DNA of 64,000 nucleotides, taken from NCBI RefSeq assembly GCF_000012085.2, contig NC_008710.1, positions 558,001-622,000 of the forward strand, read 5' to 3'. This stretch comes from Borrelia turicatae 91E135. GTDB taxonomy: Bacteria; Spirochaetota; Spirochaetia; Borreliales; Borreliaceae. Below the pieces are notes generated by a model, which saw nothing but the letters and a program-made list of their open reading frames with translations, was not told the DNA's origin and did not search any database. Each line of letters starts with the position of its first letter. Position 1 is the stretch's first letter. A program made the translations under genes and the position numbers. Below are positions 45,547 to 56,124 of this stretch, piece by piece.

Positions 45547-47610
45547 ATGTTTTTACATGAATTTCAATATGATTTACAGGGTATAAGTGGTCTTGGTAAT
45601 AAGGGAATTGATAGATTACATAATCTGAACATTACAAATATCAAAGAACTTATAGAATATTTTCCTAAAAAATATGAAGATCGTCAAAATATAAAAACTT
45701 TTCCAGATCCACTGGAAGTGAGAAGTTGTGAACTCATGACAGTTTTTGTTGTTTTGGAACATAGAAATTTTGGGAGTAATTCTAAGAAAAATTTAAAAAT
45801 TATAGCTCAGAGTGAAAATGATGAAATATTTGAAATTCTTCTTTTTAATAGGGGATTTTTAGAAGGGGTTTTTAAGGTAGGTCAAAAATTCTATATTTAT
45901 TCTAAATTCAATTACAGTGATTATACTCAAATGTGGAGTTGTTCTAATTTTGATAGTGAAGTGTTTAGTTATAATCCTGAAAGATTTAAAAAAATTATGC
46001 CGGTTTATTCTCTTGGTGAAGGACTGACTTCTAAAAAGATATCGTCTTATGTAAAAGAAGCTCTTATTTATTTTTTAAAGTTTGGGAAGTCAGACATCCC
46101 TGATTTTTTGATAAATAAGTATTCATTATTGTCCCTTCATGACGCTTTAAATGAAATTCATTTTCCAACTTCTCTTGAAATGCTTGATAGAGCAAAAAAG
46201 ACTTTGATTTATAGAGAAATTTTTTTGCTTCAGTTTTTTTCAAGAGGGAAAAGTTCTTTGGTTTTTTTAAGGAAAGAAAAGCATCTACCTATGAATTTGC
46301 TTGATCAAGTTGTTTTAAAATTGCCATTTAGGCTTACAAAAGATCAGGAAGTTGTAATTAGTGAAATAATTGATGATCTTAAAAGTAATAAGCCAATGAA
46401 TAGATTATTGCAAGGTGATGTTGGAAGTGGCAAGACTCTTGTTGCGTTTCTCTCTAGTATTCCTCTAATTGAAGCTGGGTATCAAGTTGCATTGATGGTG
46501 CCTACTGATCTTTTGGCACGGCAACATTATAATAATCTATCAAATATGTTAAAAGATTTTAATATTTCAATAGCTCTTTTGACTGGTAGTTTGAAAACGA
46601 AAAATAGAAATGATGTTTTAGAAAAAATTCAAAGTGGCACTTATAGTTTAGTAATTGGGACTCATGCTATCTTTTCTCAAAGAACAAAATTTAAAAAATT
46701 AGCTTATGTTATTATTGATGAACAGCATAAATTTGGTGTTGAGCAGAGAGAGAAGCTTAAAAATAAGGGAGAAGAAGTTGATATGCTTTTAATGTCAGCA
46801 ACCCCTATTCCTAGAAGCTTAGCTTTGACTCTCTTTGGTGATCTTGAGGTATCTTTAATTAAGAGAGGTCCTGCAGGTCGAAGACCTGTTACTACTTATT
46901 TAGCGAAGCATGGAAATGAGGATAAGGTATATGAATTTTTAAACAATGAGCTTGGAAAAGGACATCAGGTTTATTTTGTTTATCCTTTAATATCATCTTC
47001 AGAGAAGTTTAATTTAAAAGATGTTACTAGTATGTGTTTAAATCTTAAGAATATTTTTGTTGAATATTCTGTTGCAATGATTCATTCTAAGCTTGAATCT
47101 CATGTTAAAGAAGAAATTATGCGTGATTTTTATTTGAAAAAAATAGATATTTTAGTTTCAACAAGTGTTATTGAAGTTGGTATTGATTGCTTAAATGCAA
47201 CTTGCATCGTAGTAGAGCATGCTGAGCGTTTTGGACTTTCTGCTTTGCATCAGATTAGAGGGCGTGTTGGTAGGGGTAGCTTAAAGTCTTTTTTATTTTT
47301 ACTTTATAAGGAACCTTTAACAGAAGCGGGAAAATTTAGACTTAAAACTATAAAGGAGAATATAGATGGTTTTAAAATAGCAGAAGAAGATCTTAAATTA
47401 AGAGGTCCTGGCAATTTATTTGGTCTTGAGCAAACTGGTTATTTGAAACTTAAGATAGCTGATTTTGTTGAAGATAAAGAAGTCATAAGTTTGATTAGAG
47501 AAGAACTTACTATGTTTTTTTTAAATAAGGCTTTTTATGATAAAGCAGATATTGAATTACTTGATAGTCTTTTGGTCTCATATTTAAGATTTGTTGGTAA
47601 AGAGAATTAA
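45547..47610 (+). CDS. recG: ATP-dependent DNA helicase RecG
   Basis: Rewinds forks and branch-migrates Holliday-type junctions. An N-terminal wedge/OB domain (about 1-250) precedes the helicase core. Motifs are: I LLQGDVGSGKTLVAF, Ia ALMVPTDLLARQHY, II IIDEQHKFGVEQRE, III LMSATPIPRSLALTLFGD, V VSTSVIEVGIDCLNA and VI HQIRGRVGRGS. The C-terminal GPGNLFGLEQTGYLKLKIAD is RecG-specific. The ATG at 45547 is six bases after AGGGA and preferred to the TTG at 45541. It converges on a carboxypeptidase gene with a 2-base gap. Confidence 0.96.
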   Translation: MFLHEFQYDLQGISGLGNKGIDRLHNLNITNIKELIEYFPKKYEDRQNIKTFPDPLEVRSCELMTVFVVLEHRNFGSNSKKNLKIIAQSENDEIFEILLFNRGFLEGVFKVGQKFYIYSKFNYSDYTQMWSCSNFDSEVFSYNPERFKKIMPVYSLGEGLTSKKISSYVKEALIYFLKFGKSDIPDFLINKYSLLSLHDALNEIHFPTSLEMLDRAKKTLIYREIFLLQFFSRGKSSLVFLRKEKHLPMNLLDQVVLKLPFRLTKDQEVVISEIIDDLKSNKPMNRLLQGDVGSGKTLVAFLSSIPLIEAGYQVALMVPTDLLARQHYNNLSNMLKDFNISIALLTGSLKTKNRNDVLEKIQSGTYSLVIGTHAIFSQRTKFKKLAYVIIDEQHKFGVEQREKLKNKGEEVDMLLMSATPIPRSLALTLFGDLEVSLIKRGPAGRRPVTTYLAKHGNEDKVYEFLNNELGKGHQVYFVYPLISSSEKFNLKDVTSMCLNLKNIFVEYSVAMIHSKLESHVKEEIMRDFYLKKIDILVSTSVIEVGIDCLNATCIVVEHAERFGLSALHQIRGRVGRGSLKSFLFLLYKEPLTEAGKFRLKTIKENIDGFKIAEEDLKLRGPGNLFGLEQTGYLKLKIADFVEDKEVISLIREELTMFFLNKAFYDKADIELLDSLLVSYLRFVGKEN

Positions 47611-47612
47611 TA

Positions 47613-48407
47613 TTAGTTTGTATATTTTTGAATTAAAGTTGAAAGTTCTTTTTTATGTTCATGCCAAAACTTGAAAAGTTTATACTGTAAATTGTTGAAG
47701 TATTTTTTTTGCAAAATGCATGCTTGTTTACCAATATACATGTAATGCCAAGGCTCTGATTTATAACCAGTTTCTATTTCATGATCCTTCGGATACGATA
47801 ATGAGAATCCATGCTTGAATGAATTCTCATAAAGCCATTTACCCGCTTTTGTATTTAGTAAATTATCATCTATTTGGATGAAATCTATGGTTGTTCCTAG
47901 TTGGTGTTGTGAGTGATCAGGAATTGCTGATTGGATTTTTGCTAGCTTAAGTCCGTAAGTTTTTACATTATGTTCAAATAAAAATTTTTGATATTCTCTT
48001 GTTCTGTATGCTGACACTATTTTTATTTGTAAGCCATTTTCTCTTCCTGCCTTTACAAGATTAGTTAAGTCGTCTATTAATATTTTTCTTAACTTTAAGT
48101 TTTTTTTTCCAATATTTTTTAATTCTTTGAAATCTTTCAAATAAACTAAATCAGTTGGGTTATATCCTTTAGGAATTGGGATTTTTTTGTTTACAAGTAT
48201 TAAGAGGTCATTCTTTTCTGCTTCAAGCAGTGGTTTAAGTTCTTTGATAAATTGAATAGGTTTTTCTTTTATTTGTTTTTGATAAGATTTATCTAAAATT
48301 TTTATAATTTTAAATAAACTTTTAAAGTCTTTTCTTGATATTGTGTTTGCTTGTAAAGTTAAGTTATTAACTAATAGTATTAGTGAAAATATATTTAATG
48401 ATCTCAT
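47613..48407 (-). CDS. VanY-type D-Ala-D-Ala carboxypeptidase (M15B), exported
   Basis: Trims peptidoglycan stem peptides in the periplasm. The signal peptide is MRSLNIFSLILLVNNLTLQA. Residues about 145-245 form the M15B fold: IKIVSAYRTREYQKFLFEHN, the zinc motif SQHQLGTTIDF (HxxxxxxD), WLYENSFKHGFSLSYPKDHE and the second zinc His in SEPWHYMYIG. All ligands are present. The N-terminal 120 residues are helical and not recognised. Confidence 0.86.
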   Translation of the reverse strand: MRSLNIFSLILLVNNLTLQANTISRKDFKSLFKIIKILDKSYQKQIKEKPIQFIKELKPLLEAEKNDLLILVNKKIPIPKGYNPTDLVYLKDFKELKNIGKKNLKLRKILIDDLTNLVKAGRENGLQIKIVSAYRTREYQKFLFEHNVKTYGLKLAKIQSAIPDHSQHQLGTTIDFIQIDDNLLNTKAGKWLYENSFKHGFSLSYPKDHEIETGYKSEPWHYMYIGKQACILQKKYFNNLQYKLFKFWHEHKKELSTLIQKYTN

Positions 48408-48493
48408 AAAAATATAATTATATTATATATATTATAATTTGTTTTTGTCGTGTGAGTAATTTTTATTGATAAAAGTGATAAACTAGATAAGAT

Positions 48494-49843
48494 ATGCTGA
48501 CAAAGTTTAACAAGTATCGTTCAATACTAAGAGAATTATTGGTATTGGCTATTCCTACGGTTTTTGAGTCTTTTTTATTTCAATTGGTAACATTTTTTGA
48601 TAATTATATGATTGCTTATTTAGGATCTGCGCAAGTGACAGGGACTTCTCTTGCTAATAGGATAACTTTTCTTTGTTTTATTGTTATATTTGCATTGGGT
48701 ACTACGCTTAGTGCTTATGCTTCTCAAGCATTTTCTAAGGGAAAATTTACACATGTTAAGCAGGCATTTGCTTATGCTTTGATAATTGGAATTACTATTG
48801 GAATTATTTTTTTTTGTATGTCCTTTGTTTTTTCAAAGGAGCTTATTAAGCTATTCATAGAAGAAAATGAGTCTTTAAATTTTGGAATGGATTATTTAAA
48901 AATTGTTTCTATTTCTTACATTTTTATGTCTTATTCTTTTTTATCTGCTATGGGGTTTAAGAGTATTAAGGATATAAAGGTACCTTTAGTTGTTACTATA
49001 TTTGTTGTATTAATGAATATTATTTTAAATTATATCTTTATTTTTGGGTTTAATATGGGAATAAGGGGGGCCGCTTATGCTACTTTGCTTGCTAGGATTA
49101 GTGAATTTGTCTTTTATTTTTTTTATAACTTTTTGAATGTAAAATCTTATTATCATCTTAAAATAAGTGATTTCTTTGTTTCAAATAGTGTTAAAGTGGC
49201 TTATTTAAAGATACTGATTCCTGTTTTTTTACATGAAATCTGTTGGGTTTTAAGCATAACTATTTTGCATGCTTTTTATGCTCGGCTTGGAAGTAGTGAA
49301 TATGCATCTTTTGCAGTAGCTTCTAATATTTTAGATTTATACTTTGTTGTGATGCATGGGATGGGAGTTGCAACTGGTGTTATTATTGGGCATTTGATGG
49401 TAAATGATAAGGAACAGGTTAGAGCATTGGGAATATTTTTGTCAGTTATTGGATTTATTTTGGGATTTTTTGTGGCCTTTATTCTTTGCTTAACATCTAA
49501 AATTGTTCCTATTATTTTTAGTAATTTGGATTCTCCTGAGCTTGTTAGCACTTTTATCTCTATTTTTGCAAGTATTGTTGTTTTTAAGGGTTTTACAGCT
49601 CAGACACTTGTTGGTGTTTTTAGGGCCAGTGGAATTCCTAATATTTGTTTTTATATTGAGGCGGGAGTTATTGTTTTTTATACATTGCCAGTTGCTTATT
49701 TTTTAGTTTTTTTTACAAATTTTAGATTGCCATTAATAGTTTTTATTGTCAATCTTGAGGAGATCTTTAAGAATATATTTATTTTAATAGAGTTTTTTAA
49801 AAATAATTGGATAAAGGACATTCATTATGAAGAACTGACTTAA
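48494..49843 (+). CDS. MATE-family efflux transporter, copy 1
   Basis: An inner-membrane antiporter of the multidrug and toxin extrusion family. It has about 12 membrane segments in 449 residues. Family-like stretches are [40 protein letters not shown] and [18 protein letters not shown] in the first half, matched by [28 protein letters not shown] in the second. Substrate unknown. A TGATAAACT element lies nine bases before the ATG, with no ribosome site. A paralogue follows at 50027. Confidence 0.88.
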   Translation: MLTKFNKYRSILRELLVLAIPTVFESFLFQLVTFFDNYMIAYLGSAQVTGTSLANRITFLCFIVIFALGTTLSAYASQAFSKGKFTHVKQAFAYALIIGITIGIIFFCMSFVFSKELIKLFIEENESLNFGMDYLKIVSISYIFMSYSFLSAMGFKSIKDIKVPLVVTIFVVLMNIILNYIFIFGFNMGIRGAAYATLLARISEFVFYFFYNFLNVKSYYHLKISDFFVSNSVKVAYLKILIPVFLHEICWVLSITILHAFYARLGSSEYASFAVASNILDLYFVVMHGMGVATGVIIGHLMVNDKEQVRALGIFLSVIGFILGFFVAFILCLTSKIVPIIFSNLDSPELVSTFISIFASIVVFKGFTAQTLVGVFRASGIPNICFYIEAGVIVFYTLPVAYFLVFFTNFRLPLIVFIVNLEEIFKNIFILIEFFKNNWIKDIHYEELT

Positions 49844-50026
49844 TTTTTAAAATATATTATAATGACAATTAGGATATTGTATGAGCAATGTGGATTTAAA
49901 ATTCATTTTGATTTTATTTAATAAAGGAATTCTCGCTACTTTTTTATAGTGTATTTGTTTAAGTTGAATTTGTTTATTTTTTTTGATAATTTGAAAACTT
50001 GCTGTTTTTATGTTTAGTAGGAGGTT

Positions 50027-51370
50027 ATGTATTCATTAAGCAAATCCAAGAAAAACAGTGTGTATCAAGATATTTTAAATATTGCAGTTCCAACAGCCAT
50101 TGAATTCTTTTTATTTAATGTTGTTGCATTTACAGATAATATTATGGTGTCTTACCTTGGTGATTATCCTGTTGTTGGAGTTTCTCTTGCAAATAAATTG
50201 TTTGAACTCTTTAGTACTATTGCCTTTACCGTAATGGGAGCTTATAACATATTGGCAACAAGACAATATGCCCAAGGTGATATTGATAATTTTAAAAATA
50301 CGTTTTTTATTAGCATTTTAATTCTTTTATTTTTTTCCTTTTTATTTATAGTAATTTCATTATTTTATTCATATTTTTTTCTTGGGTTGTTATCTGATGA
50401 TCCAGTAGCTATCTTTTATGGAGTATCTTATCTTAATATTGCTGTTTATTCTTTTATATTTGCAGTTGTTAAGGGAATTATTGCTAATTCACTGAAAGTT
50501 GTTAAAATAACCAAAATTCAAATTGCTACTTCTGTTATTTCAGTTGTTTTAAATGTGGTTTTTAACTATTTATTTATTTTTGTGCTTAATATGGGGGTAG
50601 TTGGTGCTGCTATTGCAACTACATTGGTTAGATTGATTGAGCTTGTTTTTTATCTTCTTTATACTGTTTTTAATATAAATTCACATTTTTACCTTAAGAT
50701 TAAAAATCTAAAAATCAATCCTGTGATATTTTCTGAGCTAATTAAGGTCTTTGTTCCAATTTTTTTAAATGATTTTATTTGGTATTTGGGATATTTTGGT
50801 TTAATTGCAATCTTTTCAAGAATTGATACGGCTAAATATGCAGCTTATAGTATAACTTTTTCTACTTATTTTATCGGGCTTAATATAACTTATGCTTTTT
50901 GCTTTGCTGTTAATATTGTGATGGGACATGAGATGAATAATGATAAAAGGGAAATCATGTCTGTTGCAGTATATCTAGGCAAAATAGGTTTTGTTTTGGC
51001 TTTTTTGACTTCTCTTATAATATTTGCTTTATCATTTATAGTGCCCCATATTTTTTATAAATTAGAGCATGCAGATCTTATGGGAGTTATGCTAAGATAT
51101 TATGCTATTTCAGCTTTTTTTACCTCCCTTGCGTTTCAATATTTATTTGGGTTTTTTCGTGCAGGTGCAGCTCCAAACTTTGGAGCTATTATGGAATGTT
51201 CTGTGACTTTCATTTATACAATTCCTGTTGCATACTTTTTGGCAAATTATACTCAAACTCCATTTGAACTTATTGTTTTTATTCCAACTCTTGAAGATGT
51301 AATTAAATTTGGTATTTCTCTCCCTTATTTTTATAGTACTAAGTGGATTAAATCTATTAAAACAGGTTAA
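50027..51370 (+). CDS. MATE-family efflux transporter, copy 2
   Basis: A tandem paralogue of the previous transporter with 447 residues and about 12 membrane segments. LNIAVPTAIEFFLFNVVAFT, DNIMVSYLGDYPVVGVSLAN and FVLNMGVVGAAIATTLVRLI match copy 1 in place and order. The ATG is preceded by AGGAGG. The two copies differ at most positions, so the duplication is old. Substrate unknown. Confidence 0.88.
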   Translation: MYSLSKSKKNSVYQDILNIAVPTAIEFFLFNVVAFTDNIMVSYLGDYPVVGVSLANKLFELFSTIAFTVMGAYNILATRQYAQGDIDNFKNTFFISILILLFFSFLFIVISLFYSYFFLGLLSDDPVAIFYGVSYLNIAVYSFIFAVVKGIIANSLKVVKITKIQIATSVISVVLNVVFNYLFIFVLNMGVVGAAIATTLVRLIELVFYLLYTVFNINSHFYLKIKNLKINPVIFSELIKVFVPIFLNDFIWYLGYFGLIAIFSRIDTAKYAAYSITFSTYFIGLNITYAFCFAVNIVMGHEMNNDKREIMSVAVYLGKIGFVLAFLTSLIIFALSFIVPHIFYKLEHADLMGVMLRYYAISAFFTSLAFQYLFGFFRAGAAPNFGAIMECSVTFIYTIPVAYFLANYTQTPFELIVFIPTLEDVIKFGISLPYFYSTKWIKSIKTG

Positions 51371-51376
51371 TTATTT

Positions 51377-51385
51377 TGTTATAAT
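51377..51385 (+). promoter_or_regulatory. Extended -10 element of murD
   Basis: TGTTATAAT (TG-n-TATAAT) ends nine bases before the GTG start of murD. A transcript would start near 51392, leaving about 3 bases of leader, and no ribosome site is seen. It lies just after the stop of the MATE gene. Confidence 0.55.
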
Positions 51386-51394
51386 ACTTGTGCT

Positions 51395-52750
51395 GTGTAT
51401 TTAGATGAGATAAGAGGTAAAAATTTTTTGATTATGGGTTTAGGGCTTCATGGAGGAGGTCTGGCTGTTGCGAAGTTTTTGTTAAAACATGGTGGTAATT
51501 TGGTAATTACTGATTTAAAGAATGAGTTAGAATTAATCCCAAGTATTGAGGCCTTGAAACAATTTAGAGATAAAATTCGATATGTTTTAGGATATCATGA
51601 TGAGGATGATTTTAAGAGGGCAGATATTGTTATTAAAAATCCTGGTGTAAGTTTTGATAATAAATATTTAAAACTTGCAAAAAGGGTTGAGACCGATATT
51701 AGTTTATTTTTAATGTTTAATCAAAATCCAATAATTGCTATTACAGGAACTAAGGGAAAATCGACACTTGCATCTCTTTTACATAAGGTTTTGGTTATTA
51801 AGTATCCAAATTCTAAGCTTGGAGGTAATATTGGGGTATCTCCTTTAAGTTTTTTAGATGAGCTTGATGGAGTATCGCCTATTATTTTAGAGCTTTCTTC
51901 TTGGCAATTGCATGATCTTAGGAATTTATGTCCTATAATTAGCATTATTACAAATATTTACTCTGATCATCAAAATTATTATTCAAATTTTGATAGCTAT
52001 ATAGAAGATAAGTCAAGAATTTTTATAAATCAAAATTCGGGAATTTTGATCTCTCAAGATCAAGCTTATTATAATTATTTTTCTAGATTTAAATCTAAGC
52101 TTAAGAGCATTTTATTCTCAGAAGCTGTGCCTTTAAATTTTGAAAATGATGTTTTTTATTTTAAAAAGGGCAAAATTTATTTGAATAACAAAGTAGTGGG
52201 TACTCTTAGTGAGTCAAGGATTGTGCTATTGATTTCTAAAATGATCACTATTTTTATTGCAAGTTATTTAGGCTTGGATTTGAGTGTTGTATCTAAGATT
52301 GTGACTGATTTTGATGGCATTGAGCATAGATTAGAATTTGTAAGAGAATTTGAAGGTGTTAAATATTATAATGATACGGCGTCAACAATTCCTGATTCTA
52401 CAATTTTGTCTGTTAAAAGTTTAAGAGCTTACGGAGGATTGATTAATCTTATTACTGGTGGGACTGATAAAGAGCTTGATTTTGCAATTTTTGGTGAGAT
52501 TTTGAGCATAGTTAAAACCTGGATTTTGTTAAAAGGAAGTGCTACTTTAAAAATTATTAAATTTTTAGAAGATAATAATATTAATTATTTTATTTTCTCT
52601 TCTTTAGAAGAATGTGTTTGTTATGCTAAAAAAATTTCTGTTCAGAATGATATAGTTTTATTTTCTCCAGCCAGTGCTTCTTTTGAACTTTTTAAGAATG
52701 AATTTGATAGAGGACTTCAATTTAAAAATTTAGTGAGTATTATGGCTTAA
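51395..52750 (+). CDS. murD: UDP-N-acetylmuramoyl-L-alanine--D-glutamate ligase
   Basis: Adds D-Glu to the peptidoglycan precursor in the cytoplasm. The N-terminal UDP-binding Rossmann part is FLIMGLGLHGGGLAVAKFLL. The ATP site is AITGTKGKSTLASLLHKVL. ELSSWQLHDL, TNIYSDHQNYY and YNDTASTIPDSTILSVKSL are Mur-ligase segments, and NLITGGTDKELDF lies in the C-terminal domain. The length of 451 residues is normal. The start GTG is close behind an extended -10. It overlaps the opposing FemAB-like gene by 4 bases. Confidence 0.94.
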   Translation: MYLDEIRGKNFLIMGLGLHGGGLAVAKFLLKHGGNLVITDLKNELELIPSIEALKQFRDKIRYVLGYHDEDDFKRADIVIKNPGVSFDNKYLKLAKRVETDISLFLMFNQNPIIAITGTKGKSTLASLLHKVLVIKYPNSKLGGNIGVSPLSFLDELDGVSPIILELSSWQLHDLRNLCPIISIITNIYSDHQNYYSNFDSYIEDKSRIFINQNSGILISQDQAYYNYFSRFKSKLKSILFSEAVPLNFENDVFYFKKGKIYLNNKVVGTLSESRIVLLISKMITIFIASYLGLDLSVVSKIVTDFDGIEHRLEFVREFEGVKYYNDTASTIPDSTILSVKSLRAYGGLINLITGGTDKELDFAIFGEILSIVKTWILLKGSATLKIIKFLEDNNINYFIFSSLEECVCYAKKISVQNDIVLFSPASASFELFKNEFDRGLQFKNLVSIMA

Positions 52751-53796
52751 AATCTTTTTTTAATAATTTTATAGTAAATGTATCTTAGTATTTCAAGAAT
52801 GCTGTAAACTTTATATGAAAATTTTTTGTACACAAAGTCATAACATCCAATTCTGTGGATAAGTTTTCCTCCAAATCCGGTTTTGAATTGAAAGAGACCA
52901 AATAAAGGGTGTTTTGTATCAGCGTTTGGAGGAATTCCTAAAAGATCGTATTCTTTTATTGAAAGACTTTGCAGCATTTGTATTGTCTTAAATTGCACCG
53001 CATAATTTGGCATTAGATTCCTATTTTCTCTGCTTGAAGCACCATAAAGATATGTGGCCTTATCTTTATATATACCAACAATGATTCCAGATATTAGTTG
53101 TTCATTATATAGTGCAATTATTAATTTGATTTTGGAATTTTTATCTTCTCTGAATGCTTTTATTAGATTTCTTATATAGTCTTTTGAGTGAATAGCAAAT
53201 TTGTCTCTTTGGGCTGTCTCTTTATGAAGTGCGTAAAATTCATCAAAATATTTAAAGTCATCATCTATTATAACTTTGATGTTTTTTTTGCTGCTAAGAT
53301 TTATGTTATATCTAGTTTTCTTTTTCATTTTAGCTTTAATGGCATCTAATGAGTCATTCAAATTTAGTATTGTTGTATTTGCTGGCTGTATGTCATCGAA
53401 TGATTTTTGTAGGTTTTTAAATTTAAGTTTTAGTGGAATATAGTCTTCTTTTAAGCCCCTTGAAGTATAAAACATTAAATCATATCGTACGAATATGGTA
53501 TTCTTATGTAAATATTGCCTTATATTTTCACTAAATTTTTTGATTTGGATATTGATCTCGTCTACATTAATTTCTTCGATTTTCTTATTTGAAAATTCTG
53601 GATGAGCGATGTAGCTTAAGTAAAATTTTCCAAAGATCTTTCTTTGCATCACGAGAATTTTGTTGAAATGATTATTACTAAATGCTATGGCTTTCCATGG
53701 ACTTTTATTGCTTGAAACTTTTTTTACAGTTGTCCATAGTTTGCTTTGAAGGTAATTTTCATTTAAATTTTCTATTTCAATTTTTTTAATATTCAT
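52747..53796 (-). CDS. FemAB-like peptidoglycan bridge aminoacyltransferase
   Basis: Likely attaches an amino acid from aminoacyl-tRNA to the peptidoglycan precursor. The protein is 349 residues, two GNAT-like halves: NYLQSKLWTTVKKVSSNKSP, MKKKTRYNINLSSKKNIKVI (family: Lys/Arg-rich NxRRxxxKA segment), FAIHSKDYIRNLIKAF, LISGIIVGIYKDKATYLYGA-SSRENRNLMPNYAVQFKTIQ. Borrelia peptidoglycan carries Gly on ornithine, which gives this family an obvious task, but the link is inference. It is head-to-tail with metG (21-base gap). Confidence 0.84.
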   Translation of the reverse strand: MNIKKIEIENLNENYLQSKLWTTVKKVSSNKSPWKAIAFSNNHFNKILVMQRKIFGKFYLSYIAHPEFSNKKIEEINVDEINIQIKKFSENIRQYLHKNTIFVRYDLMFYTSRGLKEDYIPLKLKFKNLQKSFDDIQPANTTILNLNDSLDAIKAKMKKKTRYNINLSSKKNIKVIIDDDFKYFDEFYALHKETAQRDKFAIHSKDYIRNLIKAFREDKNSKIKLIIALYNEQLISGIIVGIYKDKATYLYGASSRENRNLMPNYAVQFKTIQMLQSLSIKEYDLLGIPPNADTKHPLFGLFQFKTGFGGKLIHRIGCYDFVYKKFSYKVYSILEILRYIYYKIIKKRF

Positions 53797-53817
53797 TGAT
53801 TTTTCTTGATTTGAGAC

Positions 53818-55998
53818 TTAATATACTTTTCCATTTGGAATTTCTCTAGATAGTATTTTTTCTTTAGAATGTTCTAGTATAAGGTTAATACCGTTTACTT
53901 TAAGTTCCCCATTTTCTGCTACAATTTGAGTTTTAAGGAATTTATCTATGCTGATCTTTGATGGTAATTTTAATTTCTTATCACTATCACTCTCAAGTAT
54001 TATTCGCTCTCCAGGGATGGGATTATCTTTAAAGTCTTCTACAATTATTACTTTAAAATTTTTATTCTCATCTTCAGTTGCAATTAACATTCCTTCAGAT
54101 TTGATCCCTCTAAATTTGGCAGGTTTTAAATTATCAACTATTATTATGTGTTTTCCAATTAATTTTTCTTCTTTGTAATAATCTGCCAAACTGCTTACAA
54201 TTTGTTTCCCGTCAGGAGTCCCGTCATCAAGCTTTAAAATGAATAACTTTTCTGCGTCTGGATTTCTCTCTATTGTTTTTATTTGTACAACTTTTAAGCA
54301 TACTTTTTCGCTAAATAAATTTATTGGATTTTCTGTTTGTTCATCTTGCATATTTTTGCCCCCTGAATATTTTAATTTTAAACTATCAATTAATTCCTTT
54401 TCTAGCTTTGTAAATAATACTTCTGTAAACTGAATTGTATTTAGACCTAAATTTGTTCCTAAAAATTTGTTGGAAATTTCATAACTTTCTCCAAAGAATC
54501 TTCTTATTTTATCACTTGTGTGCGGTATGAATGGTGAGATTAAGATGGATAGATCCCTTATTAAATATATTAGGTTTAATAATAGCTCTTTTGTTTTTTT
54601 AGGTGTACTGTCTTTTGTTTTCCACGGTTCTTTATCTTGAAATATTTTATTACCTATTCTTGAGATATCAAGAATCTCTTTTAGAGCTGATTTTAGTTCT
54701 ATTTGTTTGAAGAAATTTAAAGTTTTATCATATTTAAGATTGATTTCTTTCCAGAAATCTTCTTTTATCTCTATTGTGTCTATTTTGTCCCCAAAGAATT
54801 TTTTATAAAATGTTAATACTCGGTTAACAAGGTTTGAGAAATTTCCAATAAGTTCACTGTTTATCCTTTCCATAAAGTCGTCCCACATAAATTGAAAATC
54901 GGATTTTTCAGGTCTGTTGTAATATATGTAAAATCGCCAAATATCAGCAGATATGCCAGTGGTAATGACATCGTTTCCAAATATTCCAATTCCTGCAGAT
55001 TTTGAAAATTTTAAGTGTTCATAGTTTAAATATTCGCTTGAAGCTAGTTTACCTAACATTGTCCAGTTTTCTTTGCTTCCAAGCTTGATGGCAGGAAATA
55101 TTACTGTGTGAAATAAGATATTGTCTTTTCCAATAAATTGTACTAAATTAGTCTCTTTGTTATTTTTCCACCAAGATTCCCAGTCTTTTGAAATTTCTTT
55201 TGTAATTGAGATATATCCTATTGGTGCATCAAACCATACATAAAATACTTTATTTTCATATTCTTTTTTGGGTACTGGTATGCCCCATTTTAAATCTCTT
55301 GTTATTGCTCTTTCTTTAAGACCATCTCTTAAGAATGCATTTGTTGTTTTAATGGCATTGGTATTCCAGTTTGTATTGTGTTCAGTTGTTTGCATCCAAT
55401 GTATAAGTTCATTTTTTATCTTTGGTAGGTTAATGTAGAGATGCTTAGTTGTCTTTATAATGGGAATATTTTTGCAAATTATACATTTTGGATTTATTAA
55501 GTCGATTGGGGCTAATAATTTAGAACAATTTTCACACTGATCTCCTTTTGCATTATTTCCACAATTTGGGCATTCTCCTGTTACATATCTGTCGGCTAGG
55601 AACATTTGATCTTGTTGGCAAAAGAATTGTTCACTTTCTTTATCTGTGATATAGCCATTTTTTTCTAGTTTTAAGAATAAATCTTGTACAGTTTGTTTGT
55701 GGGATTTGTTGGTTGTGCGTCCAAAAATGTCAAATTTAATGTTAAACCATTCATAAATTGATTTGTGTATTGCATAATATCTGTTGCAGAGTTCTTCAGG
55801 GGTAGTTTTTTCAATTAAAGCTTTAGTTTCTGTGGCTGTACCGTATTCATCTGTTCCACAGACATAAAGCGTATCTATGTCCATCATTCTTGAATATCGT
55901 GCAAAAGCATCTGCTGATAATACTTGTACTAAATTACCAAGGTGAGGTATGTTGTTAACGTATGGCAATGCAGCTGTAATTAAGTTCTTTTTTTTCAC
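53818..55998 (-). CDS. metG: Methionyl-tRNA synthetase
   Basis: Charges tRNA-Met. The HIGH-type motif is in [20 protein letters not shown], and the zinc knuckle has [16 protein letters not shown] and CIIC. The KMSKS equivalent is [12 protein letters not shown]. An anticodon-binding helical domain follows. Residues about 615-726 form a C-terminal tRNA-binding OB domain ([20 protein letters not shown]). The length of 726 residues is typical of the long form. The start is GTG with no strong ribosome site. Confidence 0.97.
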   Translation of the reverse strand: MKKKNLITAALPYVNNIPHLGNLVQVLSADAFARYSRMMDIDTLYVCGTDEYGTATETKALIEKTTPEELCNRYYAIHKSIYEWFNIKFDIFGRTTNKSHKQTVQDLFLKLEKNGYITDKESEQFFCQQDQMFLADRYVTGECPNCGNNAKGDQCENCSKLLAPIDLINPKCIICKNIPIIKTTKHLYINLPKIKNELIHWMQTTEHNTNWNTNAIKTTNAFLRDGLKERAITRDLKWGIPVPKKEYENKVFYVWFDAPIGYISITKEISKDWESWWKNNKETNLVQFIGKDNILFHTVIFPAIKLGSKENWTMLGKLASSEYLNYEHLKFSKSAGIGIFGNDVITTGISADIWRFYIYYNRPEKSDFQFMWDDFMERINSELIGNFSNLVNRVLTFYKKFFGDKIDTIEIKEDFWKEINLKYDKTLNFFKQIELKSALKEILDISRIGNKIFQDKEPWKTKDSTPKKTKELLLNLIYLIRDLSILISPFIPHTSDKIRRFFGESYEISNKFLGTNLGLNTIQFTEVLFTKLEKELIDSLKLKYSGGKNMQDEQTENPINLFSEKVCLKVVQIKTIERNPDAEKLFILKLDDGTPDGKQIVSSLADYYKEEKLIGKHIIIVDNLKPAKFRGIKSEGMLIATEDENKNFKVIIVEDFKDNPIPGERIILESDSDKKLKLPSKISIDKFLKTQIVAENGELKVNGINLILEHSKEKILSREIPNGKVY

Positions 55999-56124
55999 TT
56001 GATTTATTTTTTCCTTTTTTGTTGTATTATATTCATATTTTAATACTAATATGGGTTATTTTGTTCATTTTGTTTATTAAATAATTTATGCTTTTATTAA
56101 TGATGAATGTGATATGGAGGATAT

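Noticed and set aside
48466-48493. TTGATA with TAAGAT as promoter for the first MATE gene
   Set aside because: The start site would fall inside the gene after its ATG; TGATAAACT slightly upstream fits better but is weak.
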